64,000 nucleotides of DNA from Massilia rubra (GTDB taxonomy: Bacteria > Pseudomonadota > Gammaproteobacteria > Burkholderiales > Burkholderiaceae_D), in assembly GCF_011682065.1 (NCBI RefSeq), contig NZ_VUYU01000004.1, positions 62,001-126,000 of the forward strand, in the 5' to 3' direction. Positions 1 to 9,140 of this stretch are shown one piece after another. Under the pieces are notes generated by a model. It had not been told where the DNA came from, ran no database searches, and saw only the letters and a list, made by a program, of their open reading frames with translations. Each line of letters opens with the position of its first letter. The stretch's first letter is position 1. Made by a program: the position numbers and the translations under genes.

Positions 1-2
1 AG

Positions 3-584
3 ATCGATGGCGCAAGCGGCCAGTACCGCAACCTGGTGCGCTTCGCGCGCCCGCTGCGCGACGCCAACAAGCTGATGCTGGTCAATGGCAGCGACATGTG
101 GTTTTTCGACCCGTCGAGCCGGGCCGCGGTGCGCATCTCGCCGCAGCAACGCTTGCTTGGCAGGGCGTCCAGCGGCGACGTGGTCACGGCCAACCTGGCG
201 CGCGACTACCGTGCGGAGCTCGTTGGCGACGAACAGATCCAGGACGGCGATGTGCAGGCGCGCCAGTGCACCTTGCTGAACCTGGCCGCGCATACCAGAC
301 AGGCCAACTATCACCGGGTGCGACTGTGGCTCGACAGTGCCAGCCGCCATCCGGTCAAGGCCGAGTACTACAGCGGCAGCGGGCATTTGCTCAAGACCGT
401 GTTCTACCGGCGTGCCCAGCGCGTGCTCGGCGAGCTGCGCCCGACCGAAGCGGTGATCATCGATGGCGCGGACACCAGCTGGATCACGGTGATGGATTTT
501 TCCGGCTACGTGGGGCGCGAGATTCCCGATTCCTGGTTCCAGCGCGACTACCTGCCGCGTTTCAGGCTGGAGCGCGATACGTGA
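3..584 (+). CDS. Outer-membrane lipoprotein-sorting (LolA-like) protein, 5' partial
   Basis: The frame is open from the window edge and stops at TGA 582-584, so the N-terminus lies outside the window. A GTG at 36 is an internal Val, not a convincing start. The visible part (about 190 residues) has the antiparallel-strand pattern of the LolA/LolB-like fold used by periplasmic lipoprotein carriers (COG2834-type): 'WFFDPSSRAAVRIS', then 'LVGDEQIQDGDVQARQC', then 'RVRLWLDSASRHPVKAEYY'. Members of this branch often sit beside RND/MMPL exporters, so the neighbour upstream may be one (inference). The stop overlaps the ATG of the next gene by one base (TGATG), which suggests translational coupling. 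Confidence 0.7.
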   Translation: MDGASGQYRNLVRFARPLRDANKLMLVNGSDMWFFDPSSRAAVRISPQQRLLGRASSGDVVTANLARDYRAELVGDEQIQDGDVQARQCTLLNLAAHTRQANYHRVRLWLDSASRHPVKAEYYSGSGHLLKTVFYRRAQRVLGELRPTEAVIIDGADTSWITVMDFSGYVGREIPDSWFQRDYLPRFRLERDT

Positions 585-1747
585 TGCGGCGCGCTTGCGC
601 CCTGGCGCCCGCCATGCTGGCGTGCTGCGCCGCCTCGCACGCTGGCCAGGCCGGTGCGCCATGGGCCACCTCGCTCGAACTCGAAGCGGGCTTGCGCGCA
701 GCGCAGCCGGGCGCCCGGCGCACTACGCGCCTGTCGGTCGACGTGAGCGGGGAGCACCAGTTCAGCCCCGACTGGCGCTTCAAGCTGGCCGACCGCTTCG
801 AGCACTTCGGGGGGACGGAACGGCGCTCGGTCAATACAGTCAAGGATGCCTACCTGAGCTGGAACGCGAGCGCCGAAAGCGCCATCGATCTCGGGCGCGT
901 CAACCTGCGCCAGGGTGTCGCCGCCGGCTACAACCCGAGCGACTACTTTCGCGCGCGGGCGGTGCGCTCGGTGGTCTCGGTCGACCCGGAGACGCTGCGC
1001 CGCAGCCGCAGTGGCACCTATCTGGTGCAGGGGCAGCGCGTGTGGGATGGCGGCTCGGTGAGCGCGGTGCTGGCGCCGCGCATCGGTGACGACGACGGCG
1101 GCAACACCAACGCCCGCGGCCGCGCGATGCTCGTTGGCAGCGTGCGGCTGGCGCCCGACTTCCAGCCGCAGGCGCTGCTGTTGCTGGAAGAGGGCGAAGC
1201 GCCGCAGCTTGGCCTGAATCTGTCGACCCTGCTCGGTGACGCCCTGACCGCGCATGCGGAATGGTCGGGCGGGCGGCAGCGCGACTTGTTGTCGCGCGCG
1301 CTGGGCGGGCAGGGTGGGCGGGCCTGGCGCAACCGCCTGGCGGCGGGCGCTACCTATACCGCCGGCAACCGGATGTCGTTCACGGCCGAGGTCCACTGGT
1401 GCGGGGCCGCGCTCGACAGGGAGCAGTGGGCCGGCCTGGCACGCCAGCCCGCACAGTATTGGGCGTATCGCGATTTCGTGCGGCGCGAGCAGGAGCCGCC
1501 GACCCGCAAGGGCCTGTTCGCCATGCTGGTCTGGCCCGATGCGCTGCGCCCGAGGCTGGACCTGAGCGCGGTGGCGAAACACGACTTGCAGGATGGCAGT
1601 TCGCTGCTGTGGTCGGAAGCACGCTGGCGGCTCGATGAAGTCGACGTCGCCTTGCAATGGACGCATGTGCGCGGCGGCGCCTGGGACCAGTACGCGGCCC
1701 ACGGCGAACGCAATAGCTGGCGCCTGCTGGCGCAATGGTATTTATAG
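584..1747 (+). CDS. Probable outer-membrane beta-barrel protein, unknown function
   Basis: This 387-residue protein starts at ATG 584, overlapping the preceding stop. It begins with a short signal-like stretch (Arg-Arg, then an Ala/Leu-rich core, 'CCAASHAGQAG'). The body alternates polar and aromatic residues with many Asp/Arg/Trp/Tyr and ends in Trp-Tyr-Leu; the C-terminal hydrophobic/aromatic residue is typical of outer-membrane barrels recognised by BamA. It resembles porin or DUF1302-like proteins that accompany LolA-like/RND export modules. Together with the upstream LolA-like protein it may form the envelope part of an export system for the product of the following cassette. I do not recognise a specific family, so the barrel assignment is inference from sequence character. 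Confidence 0.5.
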   Translation: MRRACALAPAMLACCAASHAGQAGAPWATSLELEAGLRAAQPGARRTTRLSVDVSGEHQFSPDWRFKLADRFEHFGGTERRSVNTVKDAYLSWNASAESAIDLGRVNLRQGVAAGYNPSDYFRARAVRSVVSVDPETLRRSRSGTYLVQGQRVWDGGSVSAVLAPRIGDDDGGNTNARGRAMLVGSVRLAPDFQPQALLLLEEGEAPQLGLNLSTLLGDALTAHAEWSGGRQRDLLSRALGGQGGRAWRNRLAAGATYTAGNRMSFTAEVHWCGAALDREQWAGLARQPAQYWAYRDFVRREQEPPTRKGLFAMLVWPDALRPRLDLSAVAKHDLQDGSSLLWSEARWRLDEVDVALQWTHVRGGAWDQYAAHGERNSWRLLAQWYL

Positions 1748-1764
1748 CTGACAAGGGGAAGGTG

Positions 1765-3057
1765 ATGAGCGTAAAACAGTGCCTGGAATACCGGTTGACC
1801 GAGGAGCAGCTTCCTGCGCAGTGGTACAACTTTCTGCTGGACTTGCCGAAGGCCTTGCCGCCGGTCGAGGATGTGCACGTGCCGCCCTCGGCCGAGATCA
1901 TGGCCAGGATCCGGCCGGCGGAACTGTTGCGCCAGAATGCGCCGAGCGAGCAGTGGGTGGATATTCCGGCGCCAGTGCGCCAGCGCCTGCTGCAAGTGGG
2001 CCGTCCCACGCCCCTGCGGCGCGCCCTGGCCCTGGAAGCGGCCCTGCAGACGCGCGCGCGCATCTACATCAAGCGTGAAGACACCCTGGTGACGGGCAGC
2101 TTCAAGGTCGGCACGGCGCTGGCCCAGGCTTACTATGCCAGGGAGGAAGGGCGCGATTGCCTGATCTCGGAGACCGGGGCCGGACAGTGGGGCATGAGCC
2201 TGGCCCTGGCAAGCCAGATGTTCGGCCTGAAGTGCAAGATCTTCATGGCGCGTTGTTCGATGGAGCAAAAGCGCTATCGCGAACACTACATGCGCCTGCT
2301 GGGAACGGAAGTGGCGCCGTCGCCGTCGCGCGCCACGGCCATCGGCCGCCGCTTGCTGGAACAGCGCCCCGACCACCCGGGCACGATGGGTACCGCGATC
2401 AGCGAAGCGATCGAAGCGGCCCTGGCCACCCCCGGTTCGGCCTATCTGTCGGGCAGCAATGTCAATCATGTGCATCTGCACCAGACCTTGCTGGGACAGG
2501 AAACGCGGGCCCAGCTCGCGCTGGCGGGTGAACAGGGCCCCGATCAAATGATCGCGTGCGTCAGCGGCGGCAGCAATCTGTGCGGCTTCATGCTGCCCTT
2601 CCTGCGCGACAAGAAGGAGGGGCGCACGATTTCCTTCCTCGGCGCCGAATCCACGGCCGCCCCACGCCTGACCCAGGGCACCTACGAATACTGCTCGTCC
2701 GACCCGGCCGGCTATACGCCACGGGTGCTGGCCTATTCGATGGGGCCGGACTTCATCCCGCTGCCGGTGCACGCGGGTGGCTTGCGCCAGCACAACAGTT
2801 CGCCGCTGGTCAGCCTGCTGAAAAAGGAAGGCGTGCTCGACGCCGTCGCGATCGAAGAGCATGAAGCGTTCGAAGCGGGCCGCTTGCTGCTGCGCACCGA
2901 GGGCTTCCTGGTGGCGCCGGAGTCGGCCCATGCGATGGCGGCGGCGATTCGCGCCGCCGCGCGGGCGCGCGAGGAGGACCGCGAGCCGTGCATTGTGGTG
3001 CTGGGCAGCGGCAGCGGCATGCTGGACCTGGAAGGCTATCGCCAGGTGCTGCTATGA
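1765..3057 (+). CDS. TrpB2-like PLP-dependent beta-substitution/elimination enzyme
   Basis: The protein has 430 residues. ATG 1765 is chosen over an in-frame ATG at 1735 because AAGGGGAAGG precedes it at normal spacing and the earlier start would overlap the upstream gene. It is a fold-type II PLP enzyme of the tryptophan synthase beta-like (TrpB2) branch. The PLP lysine is K114 in 'GSFKVG', 'ETGAGQWG' is the TrpB2 version (Trp where TrpB1 has His), and 'SGGSN' binds the PLP phosphate. Family chemistry is beta-replacement on serine-type substrates with a nucleophile such as indole. No trpA is visible in the window, and the gene opens a biosynthetic-looking cassette, so a role in making a modified amino acid is more likely than primary tryptophan synthesis (inference). 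The stop overlaps the next start (ATGA). Confidence 0.85.
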   Translation: MSVKQCLEYRLTEEQLPAQWYNFLLDLPKALPPVEDVHVPPSAEIMARIRPAELLRQNAPSEQWVDIPAPVRQRLLQVGRPTPLRRALALEAALQTRARIYIKREDTLVTGSFKVGTALAQAYYAREEGRDCLISETGAGQWGMSLALASQMFGLKCKIFMARCSMEQKRYREHYMRLLGTEVAPSPSRATAIGRRLLEQRPDHPGTMGTAISEAIEAALATPGSAYLSGSNVNHVHLHQTLLGQETRAQLALAGEQGPDQMIACVSGGSNLCGFMLPFLRDKKEGRTISFLGAESTAAPRLTQGTYEYCSSDPAGYTPRVLAYSMGPDFIPLPVHAGGLRQHNSSPLVSLLKKEGVLDAVAIEEHEAFEAGRLLLRTEGFLVAPESAHAMAAAIRAAARAREEDREPCIVVLGSGSGMLDLEGYRQVLL

Positions 3058-4112
3058 GCGCGCTGGCGAACGCGGGCGCCGGCGCCGGCGTGGCCCACGA
3101 CATGCTGGCCTTGCAGGATTTTCAAGCCCGGCCGGGCGTGCACTGCGAGTCGGGCACCTTGCGCATGATGCTGGCGCACGCGGGCATCCTGCACAGCGAA
3201 GCGATGGTGTTCGGGCTCGGGCAGGGCCTCGATTTCGTGGCCTGGCCGGTGGCCGATGCGCGCCACGAGATGCCGATGCTGTCGGGGCGCGGGGATTCGG
3301 GTGAACTGCTGCGCCACTATGCGGCCAACACCGGGGTGACGTTGCGCATCGAGCAGTCGGCCAACGGCGACCAGGCGCTCGAGCAGGCGCGCGCCATCCT
3401 GGAAGCGGGGCGGGTGGCGGGCTTGAAGCTCGATATTTTCTACTTGCCGTATTTCTCGGCCAAGCGCCATTTCTGCGCCCATTTCGTGGCCCTGCACGCC
3501 ATCGATGGGCAGCATGCATGGGTGGTCGACACCGCCCAGCAAGGCGGTAGCCACCGGATCGCGCTGGCCGACCTGGCGCAGGCGCGCGCCTCCCGGCAAG
3601 GCCAGCAATCGTCCGACAGCTTGTCGGTGAGCGTGGTCTCGACCGACGGCATGCGCGACCTGCGCGCTGCGCTGGCCAACGCTATTGGCCGCTGCGCCCG
3701 CAATTACCTGGAGCCGGCCGACCCCGCGCGCGGCCACCTGGGTTTGCGCACCCTGGCGCGCGAGATGCCCGACTGGTGGTCGCGCTTCGCCGATCCGGCG
3801 GCCATCATGACAGGCATTGCCAACTTCTGGGAATTCGCCGGCACCGGTGGCGCCAATTTCCGCGCGCTGTACCGCCAGTTCCTGCGCGAAAGCCAGGATG
3901 TGCTGGGCCTGGACGGCCTGGCGCCCTTGCTGCCCGATGCGCACGCGGTGGAGCTGGGCTGGGCCGATTGCATCGAAGGCTTGCGCGCGAGCGCCGACAC
4001 CGGTTCGCCAACGCACTTGCGCGAGGTGGCCGCGCGCTTTGCCGCCACGGTGGAACGCGAGCATGCGCTGATGGCGGCGCTGGCGCGGCTGTTCAAGGAC
4101 GAGCGCGCATGA
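3054..4112 (+). CDS. BtrH N-terminal-domain (DUF4872) protein
   Basis: This 352-residue protein starts at ATG 3054, inside the upstream stop (ATGA). The N-terminal part matches the BtrH_N pattern: an early conserved 'HCESG' Cys, 'EAMVFGLGQGLDF', and later 'HFVALHAID' with 'VVDT', the Cys/His/Asp arrangement of a papain-like fold. The C-terminal helical part resembles DUF4872. BtrH transfers an acyl group from a carrier protein in butirosin biosynthesis, and relatives occur widely in secondary-metabolite clusters. No acyl carrier protein is visible here, so the acyl donor may instead come from the PaaK-like ligase downstream (inference). The exact reaction cannot be read from sequence. Confidence 0.7.
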   Translation: MSALANAGAGAGVAHDMLALQDFQARPGVHCESGTLRMMLAHAGILHSEAMVFGLGQGLDFVAWPVADARHEMPMLSGRGDSGELLRHYAANTGVTLRIEQSANGDQALEQARAILEAGRVAGLKLDIFYLPYFSAKRHFCAHFVALHAIDGQHAWVVDTAQQGGSHRIALADLAQARASRQGQQSSDSLSVSVVSTDGMRDLRAALANAIGRCARNYLEPADPARGHLGLRTLAREMPDWWSRFADPAAIMTGIANFWEFAGTGGANFRALYRQFLRESQDVLGLDGLAPLLPDAHAVELGWADCIEGLRASADTGSPTHLREVAARFAATVEREHALMAALARLFKDERA

Positions 4113-6199
4113 TCATCGACCATCCCGATGGCGTGGGCGGCCAGTGCACCGAGCAGCGCAGCGTATGCCGCATGTGCCATGGCGGCTGTGGGGTCATCGT
4201 GCAGATGCGCGATGGCGTGGTGAGCGAACTCAAAGGCGATCCGGCCAGTCCCGCCAGCGAAGGCTTCTTTTGCACAAAGGGCAAGGCCTCGCTCGAACTG
4301 TTGACCCATCCGGCGCGCCTGACCGAGCCGCTGCTGCGCCGGGGCGACAAGCACATCGCCATGCCCTGGGACGAGGCACTGGACATGGCGGCGCACCGGA
4401 TCGGCGAGCAGATCGCCCGTCATGGCGCGGAATCGGTGGTGCTCAGCCAGGGCACGGACCGCAACTACCAGGAGTGGGTGTTCCGCTTTGCCAATACCCT
4501 GGGAACGCCGAACGTGCTGGGACCGGCCCATGTGTGCTTCTATCCGCGCGTGATGGCCTCCATCCTCACCTGCGGCGGCTTCACCTTTTGCGACTACGAG
4601 GGCGAGCCGGAGGTGATCATCCTCTGGGGCAGCAACAAGCTGCACACGCATTCCGACGGCTTGATCGGCGTCAAGCTGGCCAAGGCATTGCACCGCGGTG
4701 CGCGCCTGGTGGTGATCGATCCGCGCGCCAACGACCAGACCCGGCGCGCCGATCTGTGGTTGCAGATCCGGCCCGGCAGCGATGGCGCCCTGGCGCTCGG
4801 CATGCTGCACGTGATGATCAAGGAGGGCTGGTACGACGCCGGGTTCGTGGCCGGGCATACCGACGGCTTCGCCGAACTGGCCGAACACGTGCGCGGCTAC
4901 GATCCGCAGCGCGTGGCCGAACTGACCGGCCTGGACGCCGGGCAAGTGGTGGCCCTGGCCAGCGCCTACGGGCAGGCCAAGCGCGCCTGCATCGAGGCTG
5001 GCACGGGCTTGTCGCAGAACGAGAACGCATTTTCCACGCTGCGCAGCATCTGCATACTCAGCGCCCTGAGCGGCAACCTGGATGCGCCGGGCGGCGACGT
5101 GCTGTGGGACCTGCTGCCGGTGGACGGACGCCGCAGCTTCCCGCTGGCCGAGCAGCTGGCCCCGGAACAGCAAGCCAAGCGCCTGGGCGGGGGCGCCTAT
5201 CCGGTGCTGTCGATGGCGGGCTGGGCGCATCCGGACGCGGTCTGGGATGCGATGCTCGACGCCCAGCCGTACGCGGTCAAGACCCTGCTCAATTTCGGCA
5301 GCAACTTGCCGATGGTGTATGCCGACGCGCAGCGCGTGCACCGCGCCCTGCGCGGGCTGGAATTCCACATGACATGCGACCTGTTCATGACGCCGACCGC
5401 GCAGCTGGCCGACCTGGTGCTGCCGGTGGGGAGCTGGCTGGAACGCGACCAGATCGTCGAGTTCAACGCCTACCTGGCGCCGCGCCGCAAGCTGGCCCAG
5501 GTGGGCCAATGCCGCAGCGATGAAGAAATCATCCTGGGGCTGGCCCAGCGCCTCGGACTGGGACAGCACTTCTGGCCCGACCTGGAGGCGGCGCTCGATC
5601 ACAAACTGGCCGGCATCGGGCATACCTGGACCAGTTTCAAGCAGCACGGACCGATCGCCAACACGCCGCACTATCGCAAGTACGCGACCCAGGGTTTCCG
5701 CACCCGCAGCGGGCGGGTCAACCTGCTGCATGCGGGCCTGCCCAGGATGGGAGGGGATGCCTTGCCGCAGTACCGGCCGGGGGAGGACTTGCCGGACGGT
5801 CACTTCCGCATGTCCAGCGCGCATTCCCGCAACTTCTACAACTCCGAGTACCGGCAACTGGACAGCCTGCGCAAGCGCGAGCCGCTGCCGCGCGTGCAGA
5901 TCCACCCGCAAGCGGCGGCCGCCCTGGGCATCGCCGCCGGCGACTGGGTGCTGGTGCGCAGCGCCACCGGCAGCGCCCGTTTTTGCGCGGAGCTGTGCGA
6001 CGGCGTCGCGACCGACGTGGTGTATGTCGCGCCCTCGTGGTGGTACCCGGAAGAGGAGGGCGCCGACAACTGGCAGCGCTCGAACGCGAACATGCTCACC
6101 GGCCGCGCCGCGCGCGCCAGCGAGATGGGGACGTCGAATTTTCGCAATGTCGCTGTTCAACTTGAAAAAATTGAAAAGGATGACTCCCATGCTCAATGA
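4109..6199 (+). CDS. Molybdopterin-dependent oxidoreductase, DMSO reductase family
   Basis: This 696-residue protein starts at ATG 4109, overlapping the preceding stop. The N-terminal [4Fe-4S] ligands are C20, C23, C27 and C55 ('CRMCHGGCG' and 'FFCTKG'). The Mo-bis-MGD domains follow, with 'LWGSNKLHTHSD', 'VIDPRANDQTRRADLWL' and the C-terminal pterin-binding domain around 'SSAHSRNFYN'. C143 in 'HVCFYPR' is at the position expected for a Mo ligand, which would group it with Cys-ligated members such as thiosulfate/polysulfide reductases and formate dehydrogenases. No Tat signal is seen, so it should be cytoplasmic. No electron-transfer or membrane subunit is encoded nearby, which is unusual for a respiratory enzyme and favours a tailoring redox role in the cassette (inference). 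The last codons overlap the next gene. Confidence 0.85.
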   Translation: MIIDHPDGVGGQCTEQRSVCRMCHGGCGVIVQMRDGVVSELKGDPASPASEGFFCTKGKASLELLTHPARLTEPLLRRGDKHIAMPWDEALDMAAHRIGEQIARHGAESVVLSQGTDRNYQEWVFRFANTLGTPNVLGPAHVCFYPRVMASILTCGGFTFCDYEGEPEVIILWGSNKLHTHSDGLIGVKLAKALHRGARLVVIDPRANDQTRRADLWLQIRPGSDGALALGMLHVMIKEGWYDAGFVAGHTDGFAELAEHVRGYDPQRVAELTGLDAGQVVALASAYGQAKRACIEAGTGLSQNENAFSTLRSICILSALSGNLDAPGGDVLWDLLPVDGRRSFPLAEQLAPEQQAKRLGGGAYPVLSMAGWAHPDAVWDAMLDAQPYAVKTLLNFGSNLPMVYADAQRVHRALRGLEFHMTCDLFMTPTAQLADLVLPVGSWLERDQIVEFNAYLAPRRKLAQVGQCRSDEEIILGLAQRLGLGQHFWPDLEAALDHKLAGIGHTWTSFKQHGPIANTPHYRKYATQGFRTRSGRVNLLHAGLPRMGGDALPQYRPGEDLPDGHFRMSSAHSRNFYNSEYRQLDSLRKREPLPRVQIHPQAAAALGIAAGDWVLVRSATGSARFCAELCDGVATDVVYVAPSWWYPEEEGADNWQRSNANMLTGRAARASEMGTSNFRNVAVQLEKIEKDDSHAQ

Positions 6200-6878
6200 A
6201 CGTGTTCCAGAAACCGAAGACGGCTTGCAGGGCGCCTATATCGCGACCGTGTACGACGAGATGCAGCGCCATATCCGCGACAGCGGCTGGCTGAGCGAGA
6301 AGGTCGAGCTCTTGCTCGACTGCGAGGTACGGGCCGGGAGCGCGCTCGAGATCGGGCCGGGGCCGGGTTACTTCGGCCTGGAGTGGCTCAAGGCGGTGGC
6401 CGACCCCGGCGCGCGCCTGACCGCGCTCGATATCTCGCCCGACATGCTGGAGATGGCGCGCAGCAACGCGGCCGCCTACGGTTTGACGGAGCGCAGCGAA
6501 TATGTGCTGGGCGATTGCCAGCGCATGCCCTTTCCCGACAATCACTTCGATGTCTTGTTTACCCACAGTTCCCTGCACGAATGGGTCGACCCGGTCGCCG
6601 TCCTGCGCGAAACGCACCGCGTGCTCAAGCCGGGCGGGCGCTTCTGCATCATCGACTTGCGGCGCGACCTGAGTAAGGAAGCCATCGCTTTCATGCGCGG
6701 CAATATCAACGTCAACATGCGCAAGGGCTTCGCCAATTCGGTGAAGGCAGCCTACACCTCGGCCGAATTGCGGCGCCTGCTGGAGGCGACCCCGCTGGCT
6801 GGTGCGAAAGTCGAGGATATCGAGCTGGGCCTGTTCCTGACCGGCGTCAAAGCCGCCCCTGTGCAGTCAATCAACTGA
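6189..6878 (+). CDS. Class I SAM-dependent methyltransferase
   Basis: The protein has 229 residues. ATG 6189 is preferred because AAAAGGA at 6174-6180 is spaced 8 nt before it; ATG 6180 in the same frame lies too close to that site. It overlaps the end of the oxidoreductase gene. Motif I is 'ALEIGPGPGYFG', the motif II acidic residue is in 'LTALDISPDMLEMA', and 'GDCQRMPFPDNHFD' plus 'RVLKPGGRF' are the Methyltransf_11/UbiE-type motifs. The substrate is a small molecule in most relatives. With metK at the end of the same gene string, the cassette has both a SAM consumer and a SAM producer. Confidence 0.85.
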   Translation: MLNERVPETEDGLQGAYIATVYDEMQRHIRDSGWLSEKVELLLDCEVRAGSALEIGPGPGYFGLEWLKAVADPGARLTALDISPDMLEMARSNAAAYGLTERSEYVLGDCQRMPFPDNHFDVLFTHSSLHEWVDPVAVLRETHRVLKPGGRFCIIDLRRDLSKEAIAFMRGNINVNMRKGFANSVKAAYTSAELRRLLEATPLAGAKVEDIELGLFLTGVKAAPVQSIN

Positions 6879-6887
6879 TCCCATCCC

Positions 6888-8198
6888 ATGCGCGATCTCT
6901 ATAACGGGGCAACTAGCCCACAGCAGTTGCTCGCGGCCTTGCTGGAGCCGCAAGCGCCGGGCGAGCGCCTGGCGCGGCTCAATACGTCCGTGGCCCACGC
7001 GGCGGGGGCCAGTCCCTTCTACCGGCGCTGGCCAACCCTGCGCGCGCTCGATTCGCTCGAGGACCTGGCCTCGTTCGGCTTCACCTGCAAGGAAGACTTG
7101 CGGGCCGAATATCCCTACGGCCTGCTGGCGGTCGCCCCCGAGAACCTGACCCGCTATGCCGAAAGCACGGGGACCACGGGCGGCGTGAATGCCGGCTTCG
7201 TGACGGCGCGCGACTGGAAAACCAACAATTTTTGCGTCGCCCTGGCCTGGGCCGGGCTGCTCGGCGAGCACGACATCATGGCCGTGGCCGTGCCTTACGA
7301 ACTGTCGTACGTGGGGGCGGACATCGACCGGGTGGCCGAACTGCTCGGCGTGAGCGTGCTGGCGGTGGGCACCAACAACAAGCTGTGCCCGTGGACCCGG
7401 CTGCTGGCCTTGCTGCGCTCGCACAAGGTCACGACCCTGGTGTGCGCGCCGATCCGCGCCTTGCGCCTGGCCGCGATGGCGGCCGAGCAGGGCATCGATT
7501 TGCAGCGCGACCTGGCGGTGCGGCGCATCGTGTGCATGGGCGAAGCGCTCTCGCCCGCACGCAAGGCCCGCATCGAGCGCTTGTGGGGGGCCAGCGTGTA
7601 CAACCACTACGGCATGACCGAAGCCATGTCGGTCGCCTTGCCGTGCCCCCAGGGGCAACTGCACCTGGCCGAACAGCGCTTCGTGTTCGAGGTGATCGAC
7701 CCCGACAGCGCAGCCGTCCTGGCGCCCGGCTCGACCGGTGAACTGGTGCTGACCACGCTGGCGCAGGAGGCGATGCCGCTGGTGCGCTACCGCAGCGGCG
7801 ACCTGGTCAAGACCGACACCAGCCCGTGCGCCTGCGGCAATCCGCATACCCGGATCGTCCATCTGGGCCGGGTGCAAGACCTGATCGGCGCGCCGGCGCG
7901 GCGTTTTCACATCAGCGAACTGGACGACATCCTGCTGGCTGAACCGGGCATCGAGCCCATCTATTCGGTGCAGGGCGACGCCAGCCACGTCGCCATCCAC
8001 CTGATCCCGGCCGAGGGCGGGCACTGGCACGACACCCGCGCCCGCCTGACCACCGCGCTGGAGCGCTACTGCGGGATACCGGTGGAACTGGTGCCGATCG
8101 ACCGCCAGGAGTGGTACCAGCGCATCGACAACCGCTCCAAGCCGGGCACCGTGCCCGCGCCGGCATCACCGCTTTCAACCAAGGAGACTATGCAATGA
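6888..8198 (+). CDS. Phenylacetate-CoA ligase (PaaK)-like acyl-adenylating enzyme
   Basis: This 436-residue protein belongs to the ANL superfamily in its short PaaK-like form. The P-loop-like motif is 'AESTGTTGG', 'YNHYGMTEA' carries the A5 acyl-AMP-binding residues, 'YRSGDLV' is the A7/A8 region, and 'PCACGNPHTRI' is the Cys-containing turn usual for PaaK relatives. The enzyme should activate a carboxylic acid as acyl-AMP and transfer it to CoA or another nucleophile. The lid domain is short (last ~100 residues). No strong ribosome-binding site precedes ATG 6888, only 9 nt after the previous stop, so translation may depend on upstream coupling. Its stop overlaps the next start. The acid activated is unknown; amino-acid-derived or aromatic acids are plausible given the decarboxylase and TrpB2 neighbours. 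Confidence 0.8.
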   Translation: MRDLYNGATSPQQLLAALLEPQAPGERLARLNTSVAHAAGASPFYRRWPTLRALDSLEDLASFGFTCKEDLRAEYPYGLLAVAPENLTRYAESTGTTGGVNAGFVTARDWKTNNFCVALAWAGLLGEHDIMAVAVPYELSYVGADIDRVAELLGVSVLAVGTNNKLCPWTRLLALLRSHKVTTLVCAPIRALRLAAMAAEQGIDLQRDLAVRRIVCMGEALSPARKARIERLWGASVYNHYGMTEAMSVALPCPQGQLHLAEQRFVFEVIDPDSAAVLAPGSTGELVLTTLAQEAMPLVRYRSGDLVKTDTSPCACGNPHTRIVHLGRVQDLIGAPARRFHISELDDILLAEPGIEPIYSVQGDASHVAIHLIPAEGGHWHDTRARLTTALERYCGIPVELVPIDRQEWYQRIDNRSKPGTVPAPASPLSTKETMQ

Positions 8199-9121
8199 AG
8201 ATCGCCCTCGTCCAAAGCGTCTGGCAGCCCGATCCGCGCGACAACCTGCAACACGTGTTGGGCATGATCGACCAGGCTTGCCAGCAGCGCAGCCTCGATT
8301 TCGTGTGCCTGGCCGAATTTTTCCTCGGGCCGGCCTGGTACATGCCGGGCCAGGCGCATTTGCGCGGCGTCACCGACACCACCTTGACCAGCGCCGTGTT
8401 CGAGCAACTGTCGGCCATGGCCAGGAAGCACCGGGTGCACCTGGTGTGCGGTTCGGTGGTCGAGCAGATGCCGGACGGACGCTATTGCAATACCTCGGTC
8501 TTGCTGGACCGCGACGGCAACAACATCGGGCAGGCCAACAAGATCCATCCCTTCGCCAACGAAGCGGTGTCGTGCGTGGCGGGCGATACCCTGGCCGTGC
8601 ACGACACCGAATTCGGCCCGATCGGCATCGCCGTGTGTTCCGACTTCTGGATACCGGAAACCATCCGCATCCTCGCGCTGAAAGGCGCCACCACCATCTT
8701 CCTGCCGGGCGGCTCGCTGCGCCAGAACCTGCCCGCCATGATCAACGCCTTCCGCGCCACCGCTTACCTGAGCGCCGTCAACATGGTGTATTGCGGGCCG
8801 GTTGGCAAGATCACTGGCGTGCGCGGCAACACCTCGATCACGGTGGAGTTCGCGGGCACCAGCCTGATCGCCACGCCGCAAGGCTTGCTGGCGCAAGCGC
8901 CGCCGGATGCCGCCGCCGTGCTCGAAGCGACCCTGTCGGGCGAAGCGATCCTGGCGCTGCGCCAAGCGAACGCATCCGACGATACCTGGATGGGGCTCGG
9001 TTTGCGCCAGCCGCAAGCCTACGGCGCCCTGGAGCAGGACTATGTTGGCCTGAACCGCGACCTGGGGGCGGAAATCAGCCTGCGCATGCGCCAGATCACC
9101 CCCGGCGCCAGCGCGCCCTGA
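8195..9121 (+). CDS. Carbon-nitrogen hydrolase (nitrilase superfamily), intact triad
   Basis: This 308-residue protein starts at ATG 8195 with AAGGAG 8 nt upstream, overlapping the previous stop. The complete nitrilase-superfamily triad is visible: E41 in 'LAEFF', K116 in 'ANKIHPF' and C148 in 'AVCSDFW'. The family hydrolyses or transfers nitrile, amide and carbamoyl groups through a cysteine thioester; most members of this length are amidases or N-carbamoyl hydrolases rather than true nitrilases. In context it may deamidate or deacylate an intermediate made by the PaaK-like or BtrH-like enzymes (inference). A second, degenerate member follows directly. Confidence 0.85.
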   Translation: MKIALVQSVWQPDPRDNLQHVLGMIDQACQQRSLDFVCLAEFFLGPAWYMPGQAHLRGVTDTTLTSAVFEQLSAMARKHRVHLVCGSVVEQMPDGRYCNTSVLLDRDGNNIGQANKIHPFANEAVSCVAGDTLAVHDTEFGPIGIAVCSDFWIPETIRILALKGATTIFLPGGSLRQNLPAMINAFRATAYLSAVNMVYCGPVGKITGVRGNTSITVEFAGTSLIATPQGLLAQAPPDAAAVLEATLSGEAILALRQANASDDTWMGLGLRQPQAYGALEQDYVGLNRDLGAEISLRMRQITPGASAP

Positions 9122-9140
9122 ACCGTCAAGGAGAACGACC

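Noticed and set aside
1765-3057. Tryptophan biosynthesis operon
   Set aside because: No trpA, trpC or trpF is present, and the 'ETGAGQWG' signature marks the TrpB2 branch in an unrelated cassette.
3704-6196. 830-codon - strand frame opposite the Mo-oxidoreductase
   Set aside because: The + strand shows Fe-S and pterin motifs; the - strand translation is low-information shadow.
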